Assembly: GCA_025766275.1 (NCBI GenBank)
Contig: JAFKAC010000089.1
Coordinates: 62,001-126,000, forward strand
Reading direction: 5' to 3'
Source of the DNA: Lactarius indigo
Taxonomy: Eukaryota > Basidiomycota > Agaricomycetes > Russulales > Russulaceae
DNA: 64,000 nucleotides
Part shown: positions 1-9,017 of the stretch, one piece after another
Position numbering within the stretch: the stretch's first letter is position 1
How the letters are laid out: every line of letters starts with the position of its first letter
Notes under the pieces: model-generated
Told to the model about the DNA's origin: nothing
Databases searched by the model: none
The model's input: the letters and a program-made list of their open reading frames with translations, nothing else
Position numbers and translations under genes: made by a program

Positions 1-3000
1 ATTGTTCGAGTTCTTGATTGACGCGTTCAGTTTCTCCATCGGTTTGTGGGTGGAAGGCTGTAGATAGCGTGGATTTGACTCCGAGTTTGTTCCAAATTTC
101 TTGCATGACCTTTGATGCAAATTGGGGGCCTCTGTCGGAAATAACCTGTCGAGGTAGGCCAGTACGTCTCCAGACGTTTTCAAGGTAGAGTTGGGCTGTT
201 TCGTCTGCAGTGATGGTTTTGTTGCAAGGGGAAATGACTATGGCTTTGCTAAGTCGGTCAACTACTACGAATAGTGAATCGTAGTTGTGGGATAGGGGAA
301 GGTCGGTGATGAAGTCCATTGTGATGGTTCCCCATATTTCTTCTGGTATTGCATTTGGTTGTAGGGGTACTTGGGTACGTGGTTTGATTTTAGTGGTTTG
401 ACATGTGGCGCAACCATCAACATAGGTCTTAACGAATGTTGATATGCCTGGCCACCAGAAGTCTCGAGATATTAACTCATAGGTCTTCCATCGCCCTGGA
501 TGTCCTGTGGCAATGTGGTCATGGTATGTTTTAACAATGTCTCTTCGTAAGTTGTCATCCTTTGGAACGTAGACTTGTCCTTTGAACAAGATAATGCCAT
601 CTTCTAAGTTCCATTCTTCTAGGCCTTTAGCTAGGGATCGAGGACCATTTTTTAGGAGAGACTCCAGAGCCATGCTGACTTCCTTGTCGTAGGTCTGGGT
701 GTTTTTGATACGCTGCCGGAGGGTGGTATCTCCTTGAATGGTTACTGCAGTTCGTTGTACTGCGTTAATGGAAAAATACTTGGTGTCCAGGAGTACTCGC
801 TTTTCATCTTCATCCGCTATCCCCTTTTTATGATCTGGACGCCGAGACAGTGCATCAGATTTGTTCTGCGTCCCAGGTTTGTGGATGATGATGAACTGGA
901 AGCGAGAGAGGAAAAGGGCCCAACGGGCCTGCCGGCGGGAAAGTTTCTGTTTTGTAGTAAAATAGACAAGGTTGCCATGGTCAGACCAGATTTCAGTAAC
1001 GTCTTCGCGGCCCTCCAGGTAGTGTCGAAAGGCATGAAGGGCGTGGATGATGGCGAGGAGTTCCTTATCACAGATTTCATAGTGACGCTCAGCAGGAAGG
1101 AGGGATTTTGAAAGGAAGGTGACAGGGTGCCATCGTTGCAAGGCATCAGGTTGTTCGAGAATGGCACCGGTAGCAAAATCGCTTGCGTCGGTGATGAGGC
1201 GGAAGGGCTTTGAATGGTCAGGCAGGGCAAGGACAGGAGCCGTGGTGAAGCATGTAATCAGGGTGCGGAAAGCGCTTTCCGCCGCGGTATCCCAAGAAAA
1301 GGGAACGTCTTTCTTGGTCAGATCAAACAAGGGGCGGGCGATAGTGGAGTAGTCTTTAATGAAGCGTCGATAGAAATTACAAAAGCCTAAGAAGGCTTGT
1401 ACTTGTTTGACAGTGCGCGGAGTGGGCCATTGAGTAATACCTGCAACCTTTGCAGGATCCATAGAGACTTGGCCATCGGAAATGACGATTCCAAGGTATT
1501 CGACTGAGGTTTGTGCAAATGTACATTTCTCAGGTTTCAGGTAGAGGTCGTGGCGTTCCAGCCGTTGAAGCACGTCATGTGTCAACGCTGTGAGTGAGGA
1601 GATATCTTCTGTGAAGATCAAGATGTCATCGAGGTAGACCACTACGTGTCCACCGTCAATCAAGGACTCGAAGATTTGATTCATGAATGTTTGGAAAGTG
1701 GCAGGGGCATTGCAGAGGCCAAAAGTCATTACGGTTGGCTCGAAAAGTCCTAAGGATGTTTTGAAGGCTGCCTTGTATTCATCACCTTCGCGGATGCGGA
1801 TATTGTTGTAACCCCAACGAATATCTAGCTTGGTAAAGTAGCGCGCGCCATGGAGTTTGTCGATAAGTTCAGGGATAAGGGGAAGAGGGGCTGCGTTTTT
1901 AATGGTTATATCATTGAGGGCGCGGTAGTCTTGCACAGGTCGGAGTTTGCCATCCTTTTTGTCGACAAAGAAGAAGGGGGAGGCCATGGGTGACTTAGAT
2001 GGTCGAATGTAACCTTTCTTTAGGTGTTCAGAGATGTATTCCTTGAGGGCATCGGATTCTTTTGGCGTGAGTCGATAAATGCCACAATTCTTCATAGTGG
2101 CTCCTGGTTTGAGATCGATGGCATGATCCCAAGGTTGGTGTTTGGGTAGTCGGTGGGACGCAGTTTCGCTGAATACTTTGGTGTAGCGTTGGAAGTGACT
2201 CGGAATGTGGTCGGTGGAAGGCTTGGGTGCAGTTCGTGCTGCTATCTTGGTGCTTGTAGTTACTTTGGATCGGATGGCAAGGTGGTCGTACTTGTTGAAG
2301 CTGTGAATCCACAGCCAGGGTTCGCAGGTATCTTGGATGAAGGTCGGTTCCAGGGGTTCAACTTCGTCATGCACAGGGAGGCAGGTTTCTTGGTCAAGGT
2401 CGAGTTCAAGGATGTTAATAGTCGTATGTCGCGTTTGTGGTGTTTTCGAAGAGATGACAACCGCTGAGGAGGACAGGGTGCAGGTTTTTGGGCATCGGGT
2501 GAAGGCTATTTTTGGTTGATGCCAATCGATTTCCGGATTATGCGCTTGGAGCCAATCTGTTCCTAAGATTATATCGTGCTCCCCTAGAGTAGTTGCATAG
2601 AGTTCCACAGTTTCGTCGTGGTAGTTGTCATCAGAAGTTCTGATCCGTAGTCTCTGGATCGTAGTATTCCTAACAGATCCCATCTTGTTGGGAGACCCAT
2701 CCACGTTTCTAACTGGTAAGGGTTTAATTAGTGTTCGCATTGTTAGGTTGTTTGCACGCGCAAACCCATCATCCACGATGATGCCCTCCGCACCACTGTC
2801 CAACAGGGCACGGGCACTGATTTCTTTGCCAGACTTCTTTCCTACTAGTGTAACTCTGAGAACAATTGAAGGAGCTCTCCTATTCCGAATTGTTTCTACA
2901 GGTACATGCTCGGCTCCGAGCGTCTCTAGTAGGGAAAGGCCGTGTACAACGCTACTGGCACGAATACTTCCAATCGACAGTGCTACGATGGAAGAGCCTA

Positions 3001-3007
3001 AAAATCC
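1..3007 (-). CDS. pol: Copy A pol polyprotein (PR-RT-RNaseH-IN), partial
   Basis: Aspartic protease, reverse transcriptase, RNase H and integrase for element replication. The protease motif LDSGAEG, RT motif YLDD, RNase H motif TDAS, the integrase HHCC finger and integrase D motifs are readable in one uninterrupted frame. The 3' end, including the GPY/F module and chromodomain, lies outside the window. The frame is -1 relative to gag and has no start of its own, opening just upstream of the gag stop, so it is expected as a Gag-Pol frameshift product. Every stretch compared with copy B pol is identical. Confidence 0.93.
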
Positions 3008-4548
3008 TCATTAATAGGCACCGAACGCGGACGTGCGTCCGGGTCAAAAGGGAGTATCTCTCGATATATCGCTCCAATGTTTGCTGGGTGGTCAGCAGGT
3101 GCTTCCTCCTGACTTGGTTCATCAACAAAGGCGCCGCGCGCCCTAGCATTGTTGTTGGATTGGCCTCCTTTGGCTTTCATGGCTGCCGTCTTGGCGTGAC
3201 ATTCTTTAAGTACGTGGCCTGGTTTGCCACAGTACAGGCAGAGTTTATTCTTGAAGCAATACTCTCGCTCTTCCTTGGTAAGTTTGGCTTTTGGTTTAGT
3301 GGTGCGCGATGAGGAGGCGTTGACATTTACGCTATCGTCCTCCGCCAGGACTGCTCGCCCTGAAGTAGGCTTATGGGTTTTGTTAAACTGGTTAATGGCA
3401 TGACCAGCGTAAATTCGATAGGTGCGATCGAATTCTCGTGCTTTCTCAACAAGGGTGTCGAAGGTGGTAGGGATGGGGGATATGCCGAGCAGCTTCATAT
3501 TCAGAGCTGTCGGAATAGCTTGTCGGAAAGCATACATCTTGGTTTGTTCATTTGCACCACTCCGTGTAGCATGGGTTGACCATTCTTGGAACCATTCGTT
3601 GAAAGGTCGGGTCCCCATCTTTAGAGAATACATTTTGTTGGTGGATTCCATGGCAGTATGACCAGGAACAAAGTGTGCATCAAAGTCAGTTTTGAACTGC
3701 GCCCAGGTGCCAAAGGATATTGCCGCTCCTCCGGTTGGGTTCAAGGCTTTCTTTTGTCTATCTTGAGCCCATTCTCCGGCTGAGGTCCCAACCTTGAAGT
3801 AGGTGAGAGCAGTAGATATCTTTTTATCGTCTGAATTAAAGATATCTTGGTTTAGGTGGAAGTAGTTGGCTAGGTTGTTCCAAAAAGCTTTGGCATGGTT
3901 GGGCTTGCCATCAAAGGGCTCAGGCGCTGCACCTAAGATTTTTGCGGGTGCAGGTGCTGCCATTGCAGTGGGTACAGGCGGAACAGGTAAGGGGGGTGCT
4001 GAGGAAGAGGCTTGAACAGTTAGGGGTGGTGATGGGAGTCGAGGTGGGGGAACTGTTGCAGGGAAACGGCTAGGGCCGGAGGTACTAGGGGAAATCTGGG
4101 GTGTCGAGGGTCGGGAGGTTACTTGGGATAGTAGACCAGAGAGTTTTTTGGTAGTAGTGTCTAGGATTTGCGATACTTCCTCTGTGTCACTGTCTGAATC
4201 TTCGGATTGACTAGGTGTGGTAAAATGGACTGGTTTGTTGTTTAGGTAGATCCACTGTTCGTTTACAAAGTTCCAACGAACGTTCTTTCCTTTGAAAGTG
4301 GCGTGTAGGGAATTGTAGCTTAAGTCTTTGACCTTGTCGATACCAGGAAAGGCTTCTTTTAAGTCTTGAAAAACGATTTGGTGTTGGGTGGCAACTATTG
4401 TCCACGGGTGTTTTCCTGTAGGACTACAGATATCCTCTTCCTTCCACTTGGTGTAGTAAAGATTATCGGTGAGGGAAAAATAGGGGTCGAAGAAGTATAC
4501 TGGGATGTGGGCTTTTTCTTCAGGTGTGAGAGGTCGTTGCGTATTCAT
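2998..4548 (-). CDS. gag: Copy A Gag
   Basis: Capsid and nucleocapsid precursor of 516 aa that packages the element RNA. It starts at a real ATG, the first useful AUG of the unspliced RNA. N-terminal 120 residues are family-specific; a Pro/Ser-rich linker follows (about 130-200), then a Ty3-type capsid region, and a CCHC zinc knuckle (CLYCGKPGHVLKEC, about residues 437-450). It differs from copy B Gag by only four substitutions seen (residue 12 and three near 103-116) and is identical after that. ORF3 ends with TAG four bases upstream of this ATG. Confidence 0.95.
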   Translation of the reverse strand: MNTQRPLTPEEKAHIPVYFFDPYFSLTDNLYYTKWKEEDICSPTGKHPWTIVATQHQIVFQDLKEAFPGIDKVKDLSYNSLHATFKGKNVRWNFVNEQWIYLNNKPVHFTTPSQSEDSDSDTEEVSQILDTTTKKLSGLLSQVTSRPSTPQISPSTSGPSRFPATVPPPRLPSPPLTVQASSSAPPLPVPPVPTAMAAPAPAKILGAAPEPFDGKPNHAKAFWNNLANYFHLNQDIFNSDDKKISTALTYFKVGTSAGEWAQDRQKKALNPTGGAAISFGTWAQFKTDFDAHFVPGHTAMESTNKMYSLKMGTRPFNEWFQEWSTHATRSGANEQTKMYAFRQAIPTALNMKLLGISPIPTTFDTLVEKAREFDRTYRIYAGHAINQFNKTHKPTSGRAVLAEDDSVNVNASSSRTTKPKAKLTKEEREYCFKNKLCLYCGKPGHVLKECHAKTAAMKAKGGQSNNNARARGAFVDEPSQEEAPADHPANIGAIYREILPFDPDARPRSVPINEDF

Positions 4549-4551
4549 ACA

Positions 4552-5253
4552 CTAGTTCTGCAGACGGGTGACAGTCCAACTGTCTATGTTCCAAGGGTAA
4601 TAGACCTTATAGGCAGGGAGCAAGATGGCACGGTCTGGGTGGTTGGTTCTTTGTTGTCGACGGATCCAATGGTATTCTTCCCAAATACCAAAGTGGGTTA
4701 GGATGGTCTTAGTTCTCCACAAGAAGTCTTGGAAGTATAGGGGGCTGGTGGTGATCTCTGTTGCCCTAGTGAGGGGTTGAGCGAAGAACAAGGTTTCGTT
4801 GGTATGTCGGTTTTGATAGAGGAGGGTACAGTGGCGCTTGAAAACGTCGAGTTCTCTGGGGGTTCGTGTGGGTAAACTTTTGGTTACGAGGATTGCTTCT
4901 GGAAGGTGACAGTAGATCTCTCTTGGTTGGGTTTCGAGGTACTGTGCTTCGTCACTGCTAGTGGTGTGTTGTCTAGGGATGTCTTGGATACTAGGGAAGA
5001 CAGGTTCGTGTGGGCTGGATTGGTTAATACTAGGGAGTTGGCTAGGGGTTCGTCGATGGGTACGGGCTGCTTGTCTTGGAATTACTGGGGTAGTGTTTGT
5101 AGAGGTAAGAGGACGGGTGTCTACTTGGGGACGGTGGTGACGCCTTCTTGTAGTGCGTTGAGAGGATGCCAGGGTGACTGCCCAATTTGTGATGGGTTCC
5201 AGGTTGATGTTTGACAGGTGTAATCTTCTCGGGTTTTCGCTTAAAGTTGCGAC
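4552..5253 (-). CDS. Copy A ORF3, pre-gag accessory protein (no Met codon)
   Basis: A 233-codon frame that opens directly after a TAA (5254-5256) as GTC and ends at TAG just before the gag ATG. It contains no ATG. The N-terminal part is Arg/Pro/Thr-rich and variable. The C-terminal 110 residues are well conserved with copy B ORF3, with short shared motifs such as LPTRTPRELDVF, HFGIWEEYHWIRR and LPAYKVYYPW. I recognise no family. Conservation of the protein despite base divergence argues that it is translated. The start is unresolved: the base triplet at the opening is AG|TC, which a splice junction would turn into AUC rather than AUG. Function unknown. Confidence 0.7.
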   Translation of the reverse strand, partial: VATLSENPRRLHLSNINLEPITNWAVTLASSQRTTRRRHHRPQVDTRPLTSTNTTPVIPRQAARTHRRTPSQLPSINQSSPHEPVFPSIQDIPRQHTTSSDEAQYLETQPREIYCHLPEAILVTKSLPTRTPRELDVFKRHCTLLYQNRHTNETLFFAQPLTRATEITTSPLYFQDFLWRTKTILTHFGIWEEYHWIRRQQRTNHPDRAILLPAYKVYYPWNIDSWTVTRLQN

Positions 5254-5291
5254 TTAACACTTTTCAGCAAAAGTAGGTCCCGACAAAATTT

Positions 5292-6331
5292 CTAAAAATC
5301 GTCTACGCTTCCTCGGTACGGTAAGTAATTAAGTCCGGGGGCCCACAATACGACGTTAGGAGGGGTAGGGGGAGTAGCTGGTCTAAATCCACAAGTGCAG
5401 ACTTCATTTGAACACCAACAAGGACTGGTGTTGATTGGGTTATTCCAAGTATCCACTACTGTTGCACCTTCTTCGTCAGTGTCTCCGTTATGGAGAGAGA
5501 CGTCACTGTCTCGTGGAGAGGGTACTTCGTCTGGAGGTGGGGGGGAATATTCAGGACTGGGGGTTGAAGGAACTAGGGGTTCAAAGCCTGGTCCGGCTTC
5601 TGCGATCCGAGCAAGTAGAGCGATCGACCGTGGTCGTTCAGAAGCTCTTCCTCCTCTGGCTTGTATGAGTTCTACTAGTTCTGGGTCGTCGGGTTCTCTG
5701 GGGGGCTCGAGGAATGTTCGTGGGTTAACTGGTGGTTGGTCTGGGTTGGGGAGCGTCGTTTCCCAAACTCCGGTGCTGAAGAGATAGGAAAATTCTTTTC
5801 CGTCAACAATAACAAGTCGAGGTGGGGAGTCGCCGACTCTAACCACCCGAAGTTCGTGAAAGTTGATTTGTAGTTGTTGATAGTTAAGGAGAACCCGGTT
5901 GATGTATCGTTTGGTACGCCCCGCTTCTATGCTCCTAATAAGTCGTTCTCTTCGAGGGGGAATGTAAATGAACCAGAGGAAGTCGCTCTTAGTCCAAACT
6001 AGGTATTGATCTGCTGGCCTGTTGTTGGTGGTGACGGCGCCTGAAAGGTGCCAGTAAAGGAGTTGCTCGTGGGCGTCGTCTACTAAGATAGGGAGGCAGT
6101 CGATAAGGGTTTCGTAGCCTTCTTCGCTTAGTATTCTTCCAAAGTCGAAGCTAAAGTGGAACTTGTTAAGGGCAGTGGGGGGGTCGGTCCAGGAGTCAGC
6201 GTTGTTTACAGCTGTTAAGTCGACAAGGGCAGTGGAGGGGTAGTATCGTTCAAGTTGTCGTCGTCTGTGGGTTTCAAAGTTGGCTTGGGCTAGCGCTAGC
6301 CTCTGAGCTTCTGTTAGTTGTTCTGGGGGCA
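5292..6331 (-). CDS. Copy A ORF2, pre-gag accessory protein with CWC-CTC cluster
   Basis: A 346-aa frame without any internal methionine. It opens right after TAA as GTG; joining an upstream exon ending in A to the TG at 6331-6330 would create ATG. Conserved blocks with copy B ORF2 include EQLLYWHLS, LVWTKSD, the FHELRVV/FQELRVV region, and near the C-terminus a cysteine cluster C-W-C-x4-C-T-C-G followed by PPTPPNVVLW. The region before the cluster is acidic and Pro/Ser-rich. The cysteine cluster could bind a metal, but no known domain is recognised. Identity with copy B is roughly half, far below that of gag and pol. Confidence 0.75.
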
Positions 6332-6380
6332 CTTAAAACCACTCGGTTTAAGACCTTCGTAGATAGTAGCGTTTACTTAC
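6332..6380 (-). promoter_or_regulatory. Predicted 49-nt intron creating the ORF2 start codon (copy A)
   Basis: On the minus strand the donor reads A|GTAAGT (exon ends at 6381) and the acceptor reads TTTTAAG|TG (exon resumes at 6331). Removal joins A to TG, giving ATG followed by the ORF2 codons CCC CCA. Copy B has the same arrangement with 52 nt. The acceptor AG sits in the 3' arm of a stem-loop with a GAGT loop. No strong branch-point consensus is visible, and the acceptor is AAG rather than CAG, so this is a prediction. Confidence 0.55.
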
Positions 6381-6468
6381 TATTTGCGTTGAGACTTAAA
6401 ACACTCGTTTTAAGTTACCAAGGCAAGTTTATTTCTTCAAAAAAAAGATACGTCCCCCTTGCTGACTT

Positions 6469-7724
6469 CTAGAGGGGTTGGGAGTCGGGAAAGGTAGTAA
6501 TGAAAGAGAAGGGGTCGGCAGGGATACGAGGGGTAAGACAGTAAGCAAGTAGGTGGGGGGAGGCGCGAACTAAGTCCTCAAAAAAGTAGGCTTGGTGGTA
6601 AGCGTAGATCTGTCCGTCAACAGCGAAACGAAGATGTCCGTAAGAAGTTACAATCCTCCCGTCCAAGAAGTCTTGAATCTCTAGAGTAACTAGAGAGTCA
6701 ATGTATCCGGCCCTATGAATGTTAGTAAGGGGGGCAAAAACACGCCGCAGGCCCTCCCTGAAGTCGTAGCGAATTGTTCCAAAAGGGGTGTCTGGAGAGG
6801 GAAGGTCGTAGACGGCCCTGGAACAGATGTAGAGAGGGGGGAAGTTGGGGTGTTGAGTGGGATCAACGATGCGGGGGAAAAGGGTGTAAACGTGGGGGGA
6901 AAGGAGACGAAAGGGGGTGACTGAGGGAAAAACTGGGGGGTAGTTGGCAAGGGTGGTAGCGAGGGGAACTCTGGTGATCAGTTCCCGAAGTGTAGTAGAG
7001 GCGGGCCGCCAAGATTCTCCCTGAGGAGTGATGACAGCGATGTAAAGATGGGGATGCTCTCCTTGGTGGAGGAGGCAAGGGGGAGCTTGATAGGCGGCGG
7101 CAGCAGCAGGAGGAAAGTTCTCCTGGTTGGGGTGAGGGGCAGGAGGGGCTTGTTCGGCTACCCTCTTGTAGTTAATAGGGGAGTCAGGGGTGGGGGGGTG
7201 CGAGGCAACTGGAGGAGGCGAGGGAGAAGGAGGGCACGGAGGAGTATCAACAGGTAGCGAAGGAGAGGCACGAGGGGTAGTTGCCGCGTGGGAAGGGAGA
7301 GGGGGACGAGGTGTGGGAAGACGAATGGGGGGTGCAGACTCGGCACGTAGTTCAGGAGAAGGAGTGCGAGAGAGTTCAACTATGTTTCCGTTGAGGTCTA
7401 CTATCTCGAGTACTTCTTCGTAAAATTGTGCGGTGCTTGGGGAGACAGGACAAGGGGAGGGACGAGGGGTGGCTTCAGGGTCAGGGTAAACTAACTCTGG
7501 GGTGACTTCCCGACTTTCTAAGACGGGTGAAGGAATGACAGGGGGGGAGAAGCTTGGAGTAGGAAGAGGAATGTAAGGGGGGTCTGGGAGACGAGAAGTG
7601 GATGCGACAGGAGAGCGAGTAAAAATGGAATCGAGGGGGCTACCCTGGAAGTAACTATCTTCCTGGTAGCTGCAGGAATCTCCGTCCCAATGTCCAAACT
7701 GCGAAAAGTCGTAGTCTGAATCCA
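6469..7724 (-). CDS. Copy A ORF1, pre-gag accessory protein (splice-made start)
   Basis: A 418-aa frame with no internal methionine. The first codon in genomic DNA is GTG, within CAG|TG; splicing from the LTR donor would place A before TG and give ATG GAT. The N-terminus is acidic and aromatic (DYDFSQFGHWDGD). A long Pro/Ser/Thr-rich segment occupies roughly residues 35-210. A C-terminal globular region (about 215-410) is highly conserved with copy B, for example LLHQGEHPH, GESWRPAS, TPFGTIRYDFREGLRR and the GYIDSLVTLEIQDFLDGR region. There is no signal peptide, transmembrane segment or recognised domain. The role is unknown; a structural or RNA-handling protein is only a guess. Confidence 0.75.
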
Positions 7725-7780
7725 CTGAGAAAGCCCGAGGTCAGTCTATTAAAGAGACTGTCCAAGTGTGGTGAACTCAC
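7725..7780 (-). promoter_or_regulatory. Predicted 56-nt leader intron spanning the PBS (copy A)
   Basis: The donor A|GTGAGT lies 14 bp inside the LTR end and the acceptor TTTCTCAG|TG is 56 nt away, with an ACTGAC branch-point-like motif in between. Joining creates ATG at the start of ORF1. The intron holds the primer-binding site, so the spliced RNA could not be reverse transcribed. Copy B has the same sites at the same spacing although the surrounding bases differ. Confidence 0.7.
7755..7764 (-). other. Self-priming PBS, copy A
   Basis: The minus-strand decamer TGGACAGTCT begins two bases after the LTR. It is the exact complement of AGACTGTCCA in the LTR (7949-7958), which sits about 30 nt downstream of the TATA box, that is, near the predicted RNA 5' end. 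This matches the Tf1/sushi self-priming scheme rather than a tRNA primer. Confidence 0.65.
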
Positions 7781-8461
7781 TGTCACTCGACAGCGAGGGA
7801 TACGGTTGAAGACGACGGCGGGCGAGGTAGAGACGGAGAGAGCGTCGGAGGGGACGAAGAGGAGGCGTCTTGGCTCAAAGAAGGTAGTGGCGCACACAAG
7901 GTGGGGCACTCGAAAGAGCTGAGAGGCAAGAGAGGAAGATGTCACAAGTGGACAGTCTGAGGGACTGTCCGATAGATTGAGCTAGCTTATATACTACAGG
8001 GGGTGGTCTGTGCGTAACTTTAGGGCAGGCTTAGGGCCTGTCCACGGGTGCTGCGCAATACTGCAGATTGGAACATTCCAGAGACAGGTTATTAATACTG
8101 TCCAATCAGAATACAGGATAAGCATGGTACGACTGCGCCGCAGTCGATGGCGCCATATTGCACCATAGTGGCGTGATTCCGCAGCAGCTGCGAAACCCGT
8201 GATTAGATCACGTGTTCCTTGTGACTTGGTTGATTATCTTCATTGATCGATAAACTATCAATCGTTGATTGATACACGTGCATGTGCACATGTGACTTGG
8301 AAAGACAGAGTAATCACGTGACGCATCACGTGATCGTCGGAGAGCGAAATTCAAACTCCGATTTCGGATTTCCCCTTTAGGAAGCTGATGACGTAAGCCC
8401 GGTCCGGTCCGGTCCGGTCCTAAGCGCCTTGAGTCACGACCAGGTTTATAGGTTCGTGACA
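7767..8461 (-). repeat. 5' LTR of copy A (695 bp)
   Basis: Starts TGTCACG and ends CACCACA on the minus strand, same length as both LTRs of copy B. At the sites where the two B LTRs differ, the U3 half of this LTR agrees with the B 5' LTR and the R/U5 half agrees with the B 3' LTR, so it is a mosaic. It contains a TATA box, CACGTG motifs and a GGACC tandem run. Confidence 0.95.
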
Positions 8462-8993
8462 ACTCCCCACAAAATTACAGAGAATGGAAGGAAGCCGTCA
8501 CCACCTGTCAACAGCAGTACATGCACCTCAAAGCCATGCTCAATAAAGGGGCACCACAGAAACAGGAAAGACCATGGCAACAATGGCAATGGCAGGGACT
8601 GCCAAGGAGTTCCTGGCAGCCCAGGAACTTACCAAGGGACCCAAATGCAATGGACACATTGGCAGATCACATCTGAGGGCGGCTGACAGGAGCAGAAGAT
8701 ATAATTGCCCCGCAACCCCCATATTGACCAAGGGGAGGATTCTTGCAGAGAGGAGGGCACAATAATCAAAGGCCAGTCACATGCTATAATTGTGGAAAGG
8801 ATGGACACATGGCTCACAATTGCAGGCAACCATGAGGTGGCCATCAACAACCACAAGCATCAACCAGTCAGTATATCAACACCAACTATCATCAACAAGA
8901 ACCTGAAGTCGCTACACATGCAGTCCAGGAATCACTGCTGTAACAGCACACCAATGACTGGCTCAACGGAGTGGCAGGAGAATCAGACAATGT
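8462..8993 (+). pseudogene. gag: H1 Gag, C-terminal part with zinc knuckle
   Basis: Continues the H1 gag broken at 27418. It begins in the capsid region (PQNYREWKEAV), passes a Gln-rich stretch, and reaches a CCHC zinc knuckle (CYNCGKDGHMAHNC, about 8783-8824). Several in-frame stops are present. The reading frame across the join with 27418-28509 is the key evidence for the inversion. Confidence 0.8.
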
Positions 8994-9017
8994 AAAGGAT
9001 ATTATCCTCCAACAATT

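Larger units (their letters stand above)
1..8461 (-). mobile_element. Chromovirus (Ty3/Gypsy) copy A, 3' end off-window
   Basis: This is an LTR retrotransposon read on the minus strand: 5' LTR (7767-8461), PBS, ORF1, ORF2, ORF3, gag and most of pol. The left window edge cuts it inside integrase. It is the inverted partner of copy B; window position 1 pairs with 25947. By reading, positions 1 to about 4210 match B essentially base for base, the ORF1-3 cassette is strongly diverged, and the LTR is again nearly identical. All ORFs are open, so the copy looks recently active. The base pairs next to its 5' LTR (ACTCC at 8462-8466) do not belong to its own target-site duplication but match the flank of copy B. 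Confidence 0.95.

Noticed and set aside
817..1230. Long open frames antisense to or out of frame with pol in both copies (for example 817-1230 and 24718-25131)
   Set aside because: They are exact mirror copies between A and B because the DNA is identical, overlap catalytic pol domains and show no independent conservation.
5042..5260. 72-aa basic frame in copy A starting at AAAAG|TG, which splicing could turn into ATG
   Set aside because: No counterpart in copy B; the overlapping ORF3 frame is the conserved one.
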